Positions 24,729 to 35,647 of a stretch of 64,000 nucleotides of DNA are shown here, in pieces (within the stretch, counting starts at the first letter, position 1; each line of letters begins with the position of its first letter). The notes beneath the pieces are model-generated. The model ran no database searches, was not told the origin of the DNA, and was given only the letters and a program-made list of their open reading frames with translations. The stretch is from Loripinus fragilis (lineage: Eukaryota; Mollusca; Bivalvia; Lucinida; Lucinidae): the NCBI GenBank assembly GCA_964019695.1, contig OZ026530.1:30982690-31046689 (forward strand), written 5' to 3'. The translations under genes were made by a program, and so were the position numbers.

Positions 24729-26348
24729 AAAGCCTCGTTTATATGCACAATATACACCCCGGTGCAAATATTCACCCGGGGTGTAAATTTGCACCTTGGG
24801 TGTATTTTGGTCATATAAACGGTGTTTTATGAAAATGCACCCCGGTGCAAATTAGCACCCGGGTGCGAATTTGCTCCACCTTTGTAGGTGGTGCGAATTC
24901 GGTGAGGCAAATTAGCACCCGGGTGCACATTTGCCCCTGGGTGCAAATTGCGCACATGAACGCCACTTGTTATCACATATGTACAATTTGAGCTTAGATT
25001 TTGATAAATTACCCATCTTTTCTATATGAACATGTACATGTGTATGAAAATAAACTATATAAATACTTCATCGGCTATGCCGGGTTGCCACGCAGAACAA
25101 CTGGAATTTCTGGTCTATGGGCTTCGATTTGCATGTTTCTATTTACGAAAATATATCTTCCTAACCTCAGCAATGGAAATCAGAGTTTGCCAGAACCCTG
25201 GCGCCATGCACGAGTCCATGATATCCAATGTATACATCGAGAAAATGTCCTCCTCCCCCCCCCTGCATAATAACGTAGTGACCACCCTTTACGATTCATG
25301 TAATAAAGGTGATGATCAGACAGAGCAATAATTAAAATATGTCTACCCTCTATCTAACCCCCCTCCCCCCAGTTTGGAATCCAAACCTCTTGAAGTCACT
25401 GAAAAAATTGGGTGAGCCATTTCCCCATCGGAAACTTAACAGAAATTTAGAAGGTTTCGTCAACAATTGAAGACCTAACCCGTTTCACACATTTACAGGA
25501 CGTTTATTTTGCTATTACGATTAGGTTCTCAGTTGTCCAGCTCTGCGCAGTACTAAGTCAAACTGTTACACGCGCATTCCGTTGCAGCTATTTGTGCAGT
25601 TTGTCACAGAGCCCGTGACATTCGAAAGCCATGGATCATCAGTACATGAATAAGTCTCAAGCACTACGTCCGTCCACCTCTCTTGGCAAGATAGTCATAT
25701 ATTTACTTAGTACTGCTGCAACAGCTTCTATAAGTGTCATTTATGCATCAGTCATTTGTATCCACTGCTCCCCCACCTACGGGGATGGGCGGGTATAATG
25801 ATTTTCCCTTTTCAGAGCCCTGGTATAAGCCCCGCCCTGTTGGGACAAGCTGATGCCAACAACCCTGCTCTTTGCCCCACCCTGCGCCACAGAAAATCCC
25901 AGCAGGGTAAGTGTCCCAATGTTATAACCCCCACATTTCCCGGCTCTGCAGGGACAATCAAAAGGTAATTGACAATGTCCAGCACCTTACAGCGGCTATT
26001 CCATGGCTATCCCCGTAGGTGGGGGCTGTGGATACAAATGACTGGTGTATTATCCTCTTTAAATATTGTATAAATAAAGCAAATAAAACCAAATGGAGTA
26101 GCATTTTTCTCACACGACGGTATCTTGAACTGACTAATAATCGAAACATTCTTAACACATATAATTTCTTCTTAAAATAAAACTGAAACATTTGTGATAT
26201 GTTTAAATAGCAAATCCAATGACATATGAACACAATTTGTTGACATATGAACGCTACGTAAGGGGTAACAAATTTACTCCCGGATGCAATTTTGCACCCA
26301 AGAGTAAATTTGCACCAGGGTGCAAATTGTGCATATAAACGAGGCTTT
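24729..26348. mobile_element. 1.6-kb TIR element with repeated GCACCCGGGTGC modules
   Basis: A perfect 23-base inverted repeat starting AAAGCCTCGTTTATATGCAC bounds it. The 5' flank (24740-24970) and 3' flank (26225-26340) are built from short palindromic modules such as GCACCCGGGTGC, AATTTGCACC and GGTGCAAAT, with partial copies of the terminal TATATGCAC motif. A further TIR element is inserted inside. No ORF resembles a transposase. Confidence 0.75.
25749..26044. mobile_element. ~296-bp MITE nested in the 24729 element
   Basis: The terminal inverted repeats are about 37 bases: CAGTCATTTGTATCCAC then CCCACCTACGGGGAT on the left, mirrored by ATCCCCGTAGGTGGGGGC and GTGGATACAAATGACTG on the right. 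It is the third level of nesting at this site. The interior is GC-richer than its surroundings. Confidence 0.75.
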
Positions 26349-27481
26349 AAGGCTTAAGCATGAAACCTGCATGTACATGTAGCACCTTCCATTTTAATTC
26401 ATCGACTCTTTTTGCCTACGAGGTAATTTGCCATGGTTTTGTCGTCTGCTGATTTTTTTTTCAAAATTAGTTTGTTGTTGTTGTTATTGTTGTTTTTTTT
26501 TTTTAAAAAATCGGTAATATCGTTAGAGTGTCAAGCAGTTTGGATCGCGATCATGCCCGTCGGGTCTGATCTGGGTCTAAATTGTTTGCAAACGGTATCA
26601 GCAGACGACACTAATAAGTACTGAGTTCAAGCAAATTAGAGAGTTGACGAGAAATAGGGAATCGGGGATATACATTAAACTTCAAGAGCATCAAATATTT
26701 GCCTGCTTAAGATATTTTGCTGATAAACTTTGTCAACAGCTGAAGCCAAGTTCAGGCTAAAATGTTGGGCATTATCTGGATCCATACTGTTTGAAAACGG
26801 TATCAGATGAACAGTGAAATTTATAAGTCAGTATAAGCAGTGAATCATAGCCTAATGCGCGAAGATTGGTCCAGTTAAATAATTTTAGCGTGAAGCTGCG
26901 ACTGTCTTCATCAGTTTAAACACTCGTTTTGGGTGCTCAAAAAAACCGTATCATCGAAGCGGTTGTTTTAAGTACACACCAAATATTTTTTGCAAATGTT
27001 TTGTGGTTGAGAAATAGGAAAAATAATTTTCTGTTGCGCACTCTTATCTGTAGAACTGACAAATTACCTCCACTGACCCGTATAAGCCATGTTTTATTTA
27101 TATCGTTAGGTTCACTTGGGGATTGATTCAACGAGGAGCGGCAAAAACACACCAAAATTCCATCTAATCCCAGCCTATTCAAAAAAATCACATTTATGTG
27201 GAAAAAAATAATTCAATTACGCGGTCTATATCTTAATTCATTTCTCTAAATTTGTTTTCAATTAAAATCACCATTAAAGAATAATTAGCAAAATACGGGG
27301 GTCACTTAAGTCCTGGAAACACTATAGGATAAATAACGAAAAATAAAAACTATGAGTACAATTTATACAAATGTCTTATATTGAAAAGGTATTGTGTTAA
27401 CGCCAATCTAAGAATGTCCGTAATAGCCATCCTTTGTTTTATAGACCAGTGGATAAAGTGTTCATGTACAAAAATAACTGA

Positions 27482-27486
27482 GCCCT
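27482..27486. repeat. Target-site duplication GCCCT of the LTR element
   Basis: GCCCT precedes the 5' LTR and recurs at 38091-38095 right after the 3' LTR. A 5-bp duplication is usual for Ty3/Gypsy-class integrases. Confidence 0.92.
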
Positions 27487-30122
27487 TGTTACGATACAGA
27501 AAGGCTGGAATAACAGAATCAGCGATGGTTGCGTATACGCACAAATACGCAGAGGTTTAGGTATGCACCTGGTCACCTATTCGAACCATGATACGGTACT
27601 CTTTCTATTGATAGTCCCAATAAAAGGTCGGTTTGTCTGAGATGGAATTCATTGTATCTATATTTATCAACGCTTGCACGATTTCCTTATTCTTCTTGAA
27701 TATCTCGGAAATCTTGTGCGTTTTTAAATATATAAAGGATGGAATTTCCCATTCTTGTTAGGGGACATTTTAAACATACCGTTGAAAGGTTCGATATAGA
27801 GACGCTATTCATTATTATAAAAGGTACCTGAAGTTATATATATTGTTACTGTGTTGATATTGTACATGACAGGGCGATGGCGATTCGTGTACTTGCATTG
27901 AATCGCGATGTCTCTAGCATGTCACATTGTATTGAAATAATAAGTCACTCGTTTTCTATTTTGTCATCTGTTGAATCGGCCACCATTCCGTGTATGAGTT
28001 CTTTCGGGTGTTATCAATAACGTCCCGTTTTTTCGGTGAAAATAGCGATTGTTACGCACTTGCGTATGAAGTTACGCACATGCGTATTGCCTAAAAATCT
28101 GCTGGGACCATTCTTGTGGCTATAGTAAAAGCTGTCCGGATGGACTCGTCGGGTTATTTCGGACAAAAGTAGTCACAGGCCATGTCGGGCCTGCACCTAA
28201 AACTATAATGGCATGCTGAAAGATTTACCAGGGACCGATAGGTGAAAAACAATTTTAGCAGCTAGATTTTAAATTGTTGTGATTTTGTACGGCGTTGTTA
28301 GAAAGACGATTTAACTGCCAGTGATAATCGACTTTCTGTAGCGACCTGTATGTGTCACCTCGAGTTATATCTGACGCATATAAGAATAAGGGTTAGGTGC
28401 ATACACTACAACACACTTACATAAATAAGGTGATAGCTGACATGTATGTTTAGAGATTAGGTAGGTGTAATGTTACACCAAAGTAAATGTAATTATTTTT
28501 TTTTGTTACACCAAAGTAAATGTAAGGTATTTTCGTTACACCAAAGTAAATGTAAAATATTTTGTGTTACACCAAAATAAATGTAAGAAAGCATTGTACG
28601 GTTTTACACACATAAAACAGCAGAATGTAATCTCTCAATATTGATGTAAATATTTTTTGCTGAGAGGTCATAATTAGTTGTTTACAACTGATACTTTATA
28701 CATGTACGAAATTAGTACGTGGGCAGGGTGATGTCCGACGTAAACGTCCAAACGTTACGTTGGCACCACACTGTTCAACCTTTTTCCTGGAATTTTAAGA
28801 GAATTGGTATCAGTATTTGTAAACCTCGAAACTATCTAGATAACGTGACCTTGAAGGGAAAAAGGGCCACGGGATGCGATAGCGTCTCAACCAGGGTGAC
28901 GTTACGACAGTGTATAAAAAATTTTGTTACGTATGGGTTTGTTCCTTTGGCATAAGAGGTATTGTTTAGCGCTGACATAGGCCAGTCACTAAAAATACTT
29001 CTCTATTATATAAGTTTAAGTGTGGATATTTAGAAGAGCCGATCCATCCTAACCGCATGGGAGCCGTTAGCCATACACCCACAGGTGAGGGCTAATCGCG
29101 CACTTATATGGTTAGGATGTAATTTAAAAGAGTAAGACCACTGAAATTATTTCTATTTTTGTGAACTTCGAACGAACAACCCCATTATTGACGCAAAAGA
29201 GTGATTCTGAGATTCTAAATATAGATTGTTTTTTGCAGAAGACCACTGAAATTATTTCTATTTTTGTGAACTTCGAACGAACAACCCCATTATTGACGCA
29301 AAAGAGTGATTCTGAGATTCTAAATATAGATTGTTTTTTGCAGAATCGTCTCTTGTGTCCCCTCCTACGTTGGAGGCTGAATGTTGGTGAGCCGTTGATT
29401 ATCACCTGAGGGCACATATTAGCTGTCCCCCTCAGGCCACGACCAGCGTGGATCAAGGCCCAATCGTTACCACGTAGCACAATCTAATGGGAAGCCAACC
29501 GGCTTGAATGGTTATATGTGAATCTGACATCCCAACGTGAGGATATGATCAGGAAGTCCTATTTATATTAATTCTGACGTCTTGAACGACGATCAGCAGT
29601 ACGCGTAACAAATATTACGTGAATCCAGTGACGACCAAAGTACAGGCTCGATCACCTCAGCGCCGATGGTCTGAAGTAGACACACGTGTAGCTTAGAAGA
29701 CATAGTGTTCGCGAGACGCGTATAACCTCGAGATTTCTCGTCAATACGAGAACTGAAATATTAAAGGGCCCAATTGTTTTTTTTTATGAGAACTTAAGCT
29801 ATATGTTAATCATATTCTTTACGTCTCTTATTTCTGACTAGTTGACGTACATCTAGAACAGGACAGTCCAAGATTGGTTCTAATTGAAATGATCTTGGAG
29901 TGGCAACTTGTTCTAGTATAGGATGGTCAATTAGCCAGAAATAGCAGCGTAGGTGGTGTCATTGTATATTAATGTGTTGTTGATGTTTTCTTAGTACATA
30001 AAGTACTGAAAAGTTTTTGCTAGGTGTTTGCATTATTTTTCCCTGGTAGCATCGTCAGCGCATAAAGGAATTTTCCAATAAGATTTCCCCTCTTCCTTCC
30101 TGACCGGCTTTATGTCGTAACA
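27487..30122 (+). repeat. 5' LTR (2636 bp)
   Basis: It starts TGTTACGATACAG and ends TTTATGTCGTAACA. Relative to the 3' LTR and the relic at 8023-9354 it has a 105-base tandem duplication (units starting about 29136 and 29241) and lacks about 16 bases after GGGCCACGGGAT (about 28875). Both probably arose after insertion, because LTRs are identical when inserted. A TATAAAA at about 28914 is a candidate core promoter. Four copies of a GTTACACCAAAGTAAATGTAA motif lie upstream of it. Confidence 0.95.
28467..28590 (+). repeat. Four-copy GTTACACCAAAGTAAATG motif in the LTR
   Basis: The motif GTTACACCAAARTAAATGTAA recurs four times at intervals of about 30-35 bases, and again in the 3' LTR at about 36630-36750. 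Its place upstream of the candidate TATA box suggests an enhancer-like role in U3, an inference only. Confidence 0.7.
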
Positions 30123-30123
30123 A

Positions 30124-30140
30124 TGGTGTCAGAAGTGGGA
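30124..30140 (+). other. Primer-binding site, probably tRNA-Leu
   Basis: TGGTGTCAGAAGTGGGA begins one base after the LTR. It is complementary to a tRNA 3' end of the form TCCCACTTCTGACACCA. Animal leucine tRNAs with GTCAG acceptor stems end like this, so tRNA-Leu is the likely primer. The exact isoacceptor cannot be read from here. Confidence 0.85.
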
Positions 30141-30951
30141 TTTTTGAGGTTTTATTGGCAAATTTCTCTGCTGTGACGTTGCTACGTGCGCACACTAGTA
30201 GTTTTTCTTTACAAGAAAGGTTGTGAGTGTCAACACACAGTACTGATTGCATGCGTTCCCCTGTGATGAAGTGTGACACATGTAAATAAGTCATCACACA
30301 ACATTCTGAGGGGACCCATACTTTCTTGTTCTGTGGATTGCCATTAGGGTATAAAACCCAAGGAAAATTTGTCAGAGTTTAATTATTAGACTTGTCCACC
30401 TTTATTTTACCCATATTACTGTGTATTGGCTTATGCCCTGTATTCCTATTAATTAAGGATACTGATGTGAAAAATTTCATATCGTTTGAGGGTACTAATA
30501 ATTTAAATCACCTCAGTGACGTCATAGTGTGTGACGCCACTCAACTAATTTCTATTATTAGAAGAAGTCCATAGAAAGATTATTTTAGTCAGTTATTATG
30601 TCTTGCTATGACAAGTGACTGTTGACTTGACTGTAACGCGTTTATATTAATATCGCGTAGGTATACATTTCTTGACATAAATGCGAGAAAATGAATGACG
30701 TTTTTTAGTCAAATACGTTCAGTGAAGGCCTATTTAAAGTTGATATATATCCTAGGCACCTTTCCGTGGTGATCTCTTATACGTTGTACTTTACATTACT
30801 CATATGTAACGTCATTAAATCCCTAGTAAAATTATTAGTTTACCAGCGCGAACGTTGGTTAGCCCATACCTATCTAAAAGGGACAAAGCGAACCCTTATT
30901 TATTTTCAACAGTATATAGTTGACTTATACCATTCCCAACAATAGGCTAAA
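30141..30951 (+). other. Untranslated leader before gag
   Basis: About 810 bases between the primer-binding site and the gag ATG, AT-rich, with no conserved ORF. It presumably holds packaging and translation signals. A small ORF at 30392-30574 is not supported. Confidence 0.6.
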
Positions 30952-32430
30952 ATGGATAAACATATTTCATTAGCACGGGAATTAGGATATGAAGGGCAAG
31001 AACTAAGGGATTATCTTAAGAGGCAACAAGATTTAGAAAGGGAGGAAAGGTTGGCCCAAAGGGAATATGAAAAAGAGAAAAGGGAGGCCGAGCAAAAAGA
31101 TAAAGAAAGGGAGCAAAAAGATAAAGAAAGGGAGCAAAAAGATAAAGATAGGGAGCAAAAAGAGAAAGATTGGGAATTAGAAAAAATGAAAATTGAGGCC
31201 GCGTGTAAGGATAAGGAATTGGAAAAGTTAAAAATTGAGGCCGCGCGCAAGGATAAGGAAATGGAAATGGAAAAGGAAATTGCGCTAAAAAAAATTGAGG
31301 CCGAAGTGGAACTCAAAAAAATCGAGGCCGAGACCACTTCACATCCCTGGGGGCCCAAAGAGAAAAGTTCAAATCCAAGGAGTCCCAAGCTTCCATACTT
31401 TGACGAACATACGGATAAGATGGATAGCTATTTAACTAGGTTCGAAAGTTATGCTTTGTCAAATAAATGGGACCCGTCCATGTGGGCATCATACTTAAGT
31501 GCCTTATTAAAGGTACGCCCTTTGGAAGTCTTCGTTAGGCTTTCCAGAGATGACCAGTCGGATTATGGTCAGATTAAGGAGGCTCTGCTTACTAATTTCG
31601 ACCTCACCGAACGATCTTTTCGAAAGAAATTTAGGGATTGTAGGCCCGAGAAAGCCGAAACTTTCAGACAATTTAGCGGTAGGCTAGCGAGCTACCTTGA
31701 TAAATGGCTAGGTTTGGCTAAGGTCGAAAAGACCTACGAGGCAGTTTGTGATTTTTTGGCCCAAGACCAGTTCCTTGACTGTTGCAGTCATGAGCTATAT
31801 TTGTATCTCAAACCTAAGACGTTTAAGGTCCTGGGTGAGTTAGCCCATGAGGCGGATTTGTTCGCCGATGCAAGGGGCGGAGTTCCCAGATGCGTCGCAA
31901 AAGGGCATCGTGAGACTAAGAGTCAAGTTCCGCATAATTATGGAAATCAGGTTGATCGAAAATCAAATATTTCTTGTAAGATTTGTGGTAAAGCCCATCA
32001 AACACATAATTGTTGGCACAACAAGAGCAAGAGGGTGTCGGCTGGTACGGAAATAGCATCAAGTGGTGAATTTAATTCTCCAAATCAAGGGGGAAAATGG
32101 CAAAATAGGGGTCGCAATTGGAATCGAGGCCGTAATAATTACCGTCGAAATCAGTCAGCTCCCACTAAAAATTCCAATAGGAACTATAATAATGATAAAG
32201 TCGACCATCAGGTCAACTTTTGTAAAGTAAAGGGAGAACAAAGTACAGATAAGGGAGTGCATAGCGTGTATCATGCTAAAATGCACGACCCAATTGATAA
32301 TTATAAGGAGAATCCCCATAAGGATAGCAAGGGTACTTGCTATTTTTTAAGATCTAGACTACCGACGGCGGTAGGTACCGTAAATGGGAAGGAGGTCAGA
32401 GTTTTGAGAGATACGGGTTGTACCGTGTAG
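30952..32430 (+). CDS. gag: gag polyprotein with SCAN-like capsid, ends in protease active site
   Basis: 492 codons from the first ATG after the leader. Residues 20-128 are a highly charged Glu/Lys coiled coil with repeated EREQKDK units. Residues about 140-310 resemble the Gag capsid region from which vertebrate SCAN domains are thought to derive (LPYFDEHTDKMDSYLTRFE, then repeated leucine-rich helices). A single zinc knuckle lies at 342-354 (CKICGKAHQTHNC); its C-x2-C-x3-H-x4-C spacing is one residue shorter than usual. A basic, Asn/Arg-rich tail follows. The frame then enters the aspartic protease, with active-site Asp-Thr-Gly at 487-489, and hits TAG at 32428. The rest of the protease is in the pol frame. 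Gag forms the particle that packages element RNA. Confidence 0.92.
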   Translation: MDKHISLARELGYEGQELRDYLKRQQDLEREERLAQREYEKEKREAEQKDKEREQKDKEREQKDKDREQKEKDWELEKMKIEAACKDKELEKLKIEAARKDKEMEMEKEIALKKIEAEVELKKIEAETTSHPWGPKEKSSNPRSPKLPYFDEHTDKMDSYLTRFESYALSNKWDPSMWASYLSALLKVRPLEVFVRLSRDDQSDYGQIKEALLTNFDLTERSFRKKFRDCRPEKAETFRQFSGRLASYLDKWLGLAKVEKTYEAVCDFLAQDQFLDCCSHELYLYLKPKTFKVLGELAHEADLFADARGGVPRCVAKGHRETKSQVPHNYGNQVDRKSNISCKICGKAHQTHNCWHNKSKRVSAGTEIASSGEFNSPNQGGKWQNRGRNWNRGRNNYRRNQSAPTKNSNRNYNNDKVDHQVNFCKVKGEQSTDKGVHSVYHAKMHDPIDNYKENPHKDSKGTCYFLRSRLPTAVGTVNGKEVRVLRDTGCTV

Positions 32431-35400
32431 TGGTTAGAAGGGACTTAGTATCCAATGAGCAAATGTTAGGGAAAGAGTTAGATGTTACTCTTATTAATGA
32501 GTCCAAACTGAAATACCCAGTGGCGCGTATTAGCGTGGAGTGTCCATTTTTTAATGGCACTACAGAAGCCTTATGCATGGAGGATACTTTGTATGATCTA
32601 GTTATAGGGAACATCGACGGATCGAAATTGCCAGATATGTCACATTTCGCAGCGAGCTTAGTAACTAGGTCACAAGCGAAAAAAGATGAGCGTACATATA
32701 AAAAACTTAAAGTCCCAGATCAGATTATCAATAGTGATAGGAATGCAATCAAGTTGGATCAGGCTTCGGATCCAAAGCTCTCGAATATACGTAAGCGAGA
32801 AGAGTTAGGCAACGTGACCGTGAGTCTGGGCATACACCGCGGAGAGACAAAGTTCATAATGAAGAAGGGGTTAATCTATCGGCAGTTTTCTTTGCGTGGT
32901 AAAACTACTTCGCAGCTGGTTGTACCTTCGAGTCTGACTGATAGGGTTATGACTTTGGCCCATGAATCGCTCATGGCAGGCCATTTAGGCATTCGAAAGA
33001 CGATCGATCGGGTAGTGGCAGAATTTTTTTGGCCAGGTGTTTGCGGCGACGTGACAAGTTTCTGCAAATCCTGCGACATATGTCAAAGGACCGTTCAAAA
33101 GGGCAGGGTAGCAAAGGTGCCTTTAGGTTGGCTACCATTAATCTATACTCCTTTTAAGCGTGTAGCAGTAGATATTGTAGGACCAATTGAGCCCCGATCG
33201 AACAACCGATCAAGATACATTTTAACAATGATGGATTACGCGATGCGTTATCCTGAGGCCATTGCATTACCTAGTATCGAGACCGAGCGCGTAGCAGAAG
33301 CATTAGTTGAGATGTTTAGTAGGTTTGGCGTACCCAATGAAATGTTAACGGACTGTGGATCACAATTCACGTCTGAAATTATGAAGGAAGAAGCAAGATT
33401 GCTATCATTACAGCAGCTGACTACGTCAGCATTTCATGCTCAATGTAATGGTTTAGTAGAGCGATCACATGCGACGCTCAAACAAATGTTGCGAAGAATG
33501 TGCGCTGAACGCCCTAAGGATTGGGATAGGTATCTTCCTGCACTCTTATTTGCAGTTAGGGAAGTACCTCAGGAGTCTTTAGGATTTTCACCGTTTGAAT
33601 TATTGTATGGACGAAACGTACGCGGTCCGATGGCAATTTTAAGAGAATTATGGACAGACGAAGTGGAAGATGAAGAGGTTCGCTCAACCTATGATTACGT
33701 GATAAATTTACGGAAACGTCTCGAGCATACTTGCGAGTTGGCAATGAAAAATTTACAAAAAGTGCAAGGAAAACAAAAGGTGTATTACGATCGACGAGCG
33801 AAACCTCGTTCTTTCAAAGTGGGAGATAAAGTTCTATTATTACTCCCCACCGATAGTAATAAGCTATTACTACAATGGCGGGGACCGTTCGAGATAGTAG
33901 AAGTGTTGAACAGTGTTGACTACCTTGTAAACGTAAACGGTTACATCCATACATATCACGCCAATATTTTGAGGCTCTATGTTGAACGGAAAACTGAAGC
34001 ATCTCACTGCTTATTATCCGCCGAAGCAAGTATGCCGTTTAGCGAAGATGATGACGACGAAAGTGATGAGTATTCACTTGAGGACTGTACATTTCCTTCT
34101 AATAAGGAAATTGAGACATATCGAGATGTTAGTATCTCGGACGAACTTACAGACGAACAGAAAAAAGAGGTCAAAGAATTACTGGCCAAATACCCAGATG
34201 TACTGACTAGTATACCAGGCAAGACCGAATTATTGGAGCATGATATCAAATTATCAACTGCAGAACCTGTTAGGTCTAAGGGTTACCCTTTACCATATAA
34301 AACCAGAGAGATTATGGAATCTGAAATAGATGAGATGATTGAGCTAGGCGTGATCGAACCTTCGATCTCTCCTTACTCTTCGCCCATTGTGTTAGTTCCA
34401 AAAAAAGATGGGTCGGTTAGATTCTGTATTGACTTCCGCAAGCTTAATAAGGTTACGGAATTCGATGCGGAAGCTATGCCAAATATGGAGGAAGTTATTA
34501 ATAGAATGTCAGGGTATAGGTTCTATTCGCAGATGGATTTATGTAAAGGTTACTGGCAATTAGGCCTCAGCAAAAGGTCAAGGCCATATACAGCCTTTGA
34601 AACACCTAGGGGATTATTCCAGTTTAAAACCATGCCTTTCGGTTTAGTTAATGCGGGGGCCTCTTTTTGTCGTCTCATACGCATAGTATTGCAAGGTCTG
34701 AGAAATGTCGATAGCTTCGTAGATGACATGTGGATTTTCACGGAAACTTGGGAAAAACATTTAAAATCCATAAAAGCCACCTTAGATAGATTGCGAGCTG
34801 CTAAACTTACCGCAAAACCCTCTAAGTGTACAATAGGGTACAGTGAAATTGAATGCCTAGGCCATAATATTCAAGACCAAACATTAAGGCCTAAAGATGA
34901 CAAGATACGGGCTGTTAAAGATGCACAAAGGCCCGTTACTAAGAAACAAGTCCGAGGTTTTTTGGGTTTAGCTGGGTTCTATCGGAAATTCATCCCCAAT
35001 TTCTCTGAAATTGCAGCACCTTTAACCGATCTAACGAAGAAAGATCGCCCAAACCGAATTAAGGACTGGCTAAGTCATCACGAAAGGGCTTTTCAAACGT
35101 TGAAAAGTCGTCTTACATCCTCCCCTATTCTGAGATTGCCTGTCTTTAATGAAGGGAAACCATTCATACTTAGATCAGACGCGTCCGATATAGGAATCGG
35201 AGCTGTACTGCTGCAAGAATTTGAGGGGGAAGGTAAATTACCAATTGCCTACGCTAGTAAGAAGTTATTACCCCGGGAAAGAAATTATTCTGTAATTGAG
35301 AAAGAATGCTTAGCAATTATTTGGGCAATTGAAAAGTTCAGGAAATATCTCTTTGGGGAAGAATTTATCCTGGAATGTGATCACAAACCCCTATCATTCA

Positions 35401-35525
35401 TGCAGACTGCTAAGGCATTGAATCCCAGAATTATGCGTTGGGCATTAAAGCTCCAACCATACAGATTTAGGATTGTGGCAATACGAGGACAAGACAATGT
35501 GGGGGCAGACTATCTTTCCAGGTAG
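32418..35525 (+). CDS. pol: pol: protease C-part, integrase, then RT and RNase H
   Basis: This frame is open from about 32358, overlaps gag by 73 bases and is in -1 relative to it. It has no ATG at the junction, so it needs frameshifting or a lost base. Numbering from 32418: protease remainder 1-70. Integrase zinc finger has H182, H189, C216, C219. The integrase core has D252, D312 and E348 (D-x35-E). A GPY/F module is near 487 (WRGPFEIVE). RT spans about 575-870 with catalytic D707, the MPFGL motif at 739 and FVDD at 767-770, with Phe where Tyr is usual. RNase H has D921, E963, D988 and ends GADYLSR. Integrase before RT is the Ty1/copia-like order, but the RT motifs and GPY/F are Ty3/Gypsy, the hallmark of Gmr1-like elements. 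No other stop or frameshift is seen. Confidence 0.93.
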   Translation: MYRVVVRRDLVSNEQMLGKELDVTLINESKLKYPVARISVECPFFNGTTEALCMEDTLYDLVIGNIDGSKLPDMSHFAASLVTRSQAKKDERTYKKLKVPDQIINSDRNAIKLDQASDPKLSNIRKREELGNVTVSLGIHRGETKFIMKKGLIYRQFSLRGKTTSQLVVPSSLTDRVMTLAHESLMAGHLGIRKTIDRVVAEFFWPGVCGDVTSFCKSCDICQRTVQKGRVAKVPLGWLPLIYTPFKRVAVDIVGPIEPRSNNRSRYILTMMDYAMRYPEAIALPSIETERVAEALVEMFSRFGVPNEMLTDCGSQFTSEIMKEEARLLSLQQLTTSAFHAQCNGLVERSHATLKQMLRRMCAERPKDWDRYLPALLFAVREVPQESLGFSPFELLYGRNVRGPMAILRELWTDEVEDEEVRSTYDYVINLRKRLEHTCELAMKNLQKVQGKQKVYYDRRAKPRSFKVGDKVLLLLPTDSNKLLLQWRGPFEIVEVLNSVDYLVNVNGYIHTYHANILRLYVERKTEASHCLLSAEASMPFSEDDDDESDEYSLEDCTFPSNKEIETYRDVSISDELTDEQKKEVKELLAKYPDVLTSIPGKTELLEHDIKLSTAEPVRSKGYPLPYKTREIMESEIDEMIELGVIEPSISPYSSPIVLVPKKDGSVRFCIDFRKLNKVTEFDAEAMPNMEEVINRMSGYRFYSQMDLCKGYWQLGLSKRSRPYTAFETPRGLFQFKTMPFGLVNAGASFCRLIRIVLQGLRNVDSFVDDMWIFTETWEKHLKSIKATLDRLRAAKLTAKPSKCTIGYSEIECLGHNIQDQTLRPKDDKIRAVKDAQRPVTKKQVRGFLGLAGFYRKFIPNFSEIAAPLTDLTKKDRPNRIKDWLSHHERAFQTLKSRLTSSPILRLPVFNEGKPFILRSDASDIGIGAVLLQEFEGEGKLPIAYASKKLLPRERNYSVIEKECLAIIWAIEKFRKYLFGEEFILECDHKPLSFMQTAKALNPRIMRWALKLQPYRFRIVAIRGQDNVGADYLSR

Positions 35526-35647
35526 TCCGCCATTTAAGTCGTACGTGTATATATGTTGTATGATATTTATTCTGTATTATTCCTTCTTTTCTGCATCGTG
35601 TATCGTAAGAAAAAGTCATTCCTTTTTCTCCCAAAAGGAAGGGCCTT
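35526..35647 (+). other. Pol 3' end to 3' LTR, with polypurine tract
   Basis: AAAAGGAAGGG at 35633-35643 is the likely plus-strand priming polypurine tract. It sits four bases before the LTR start TGTTACGA. A pyrimidine-rich stretch lies just upstream. Confidence 0.75.

Larger units (their letters stand above)
24227..27322. mobile_element. ~3.1-kb TIR-bounded DNA transposon, internally decayed
   Basis: The ends form a roughly 28-base inverted repeat: GTGTTTCCAGAGTTTAAGTG on the left (24227) and CACTTAAGTCCTGGAAACAC ending at 27322, extended by GACCCCCGT. No transposase is recognisable. The interior holds an AC-repeat tract, another TIR element (24729-26348) that itself contains a third (25749-26044), and pieces of the GATCTGGGTC repeat near 26520-26830. 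The superfamily was not determined because no clear target duplication is visible. Confidence 0.65.

Noticed and set aside
24517..24814. Thr-His and Cys-Val repeat ORFs
   Set aside because: Translation of the AC/GCAC microsatellite.
28719..30297. ORFs within the 5' LTR, and their copies at 8455-8724 and 37299-37550
   Set aside because: They lie in LTR DNA, change with LTR indels and show no domain; conserved only because the LTRs are copies.
31011..31388. Minus-strand ORF rich in Ser and Phe
   Set aside because: Antisense shadow of the Glu/Lys coiled coil of gag.
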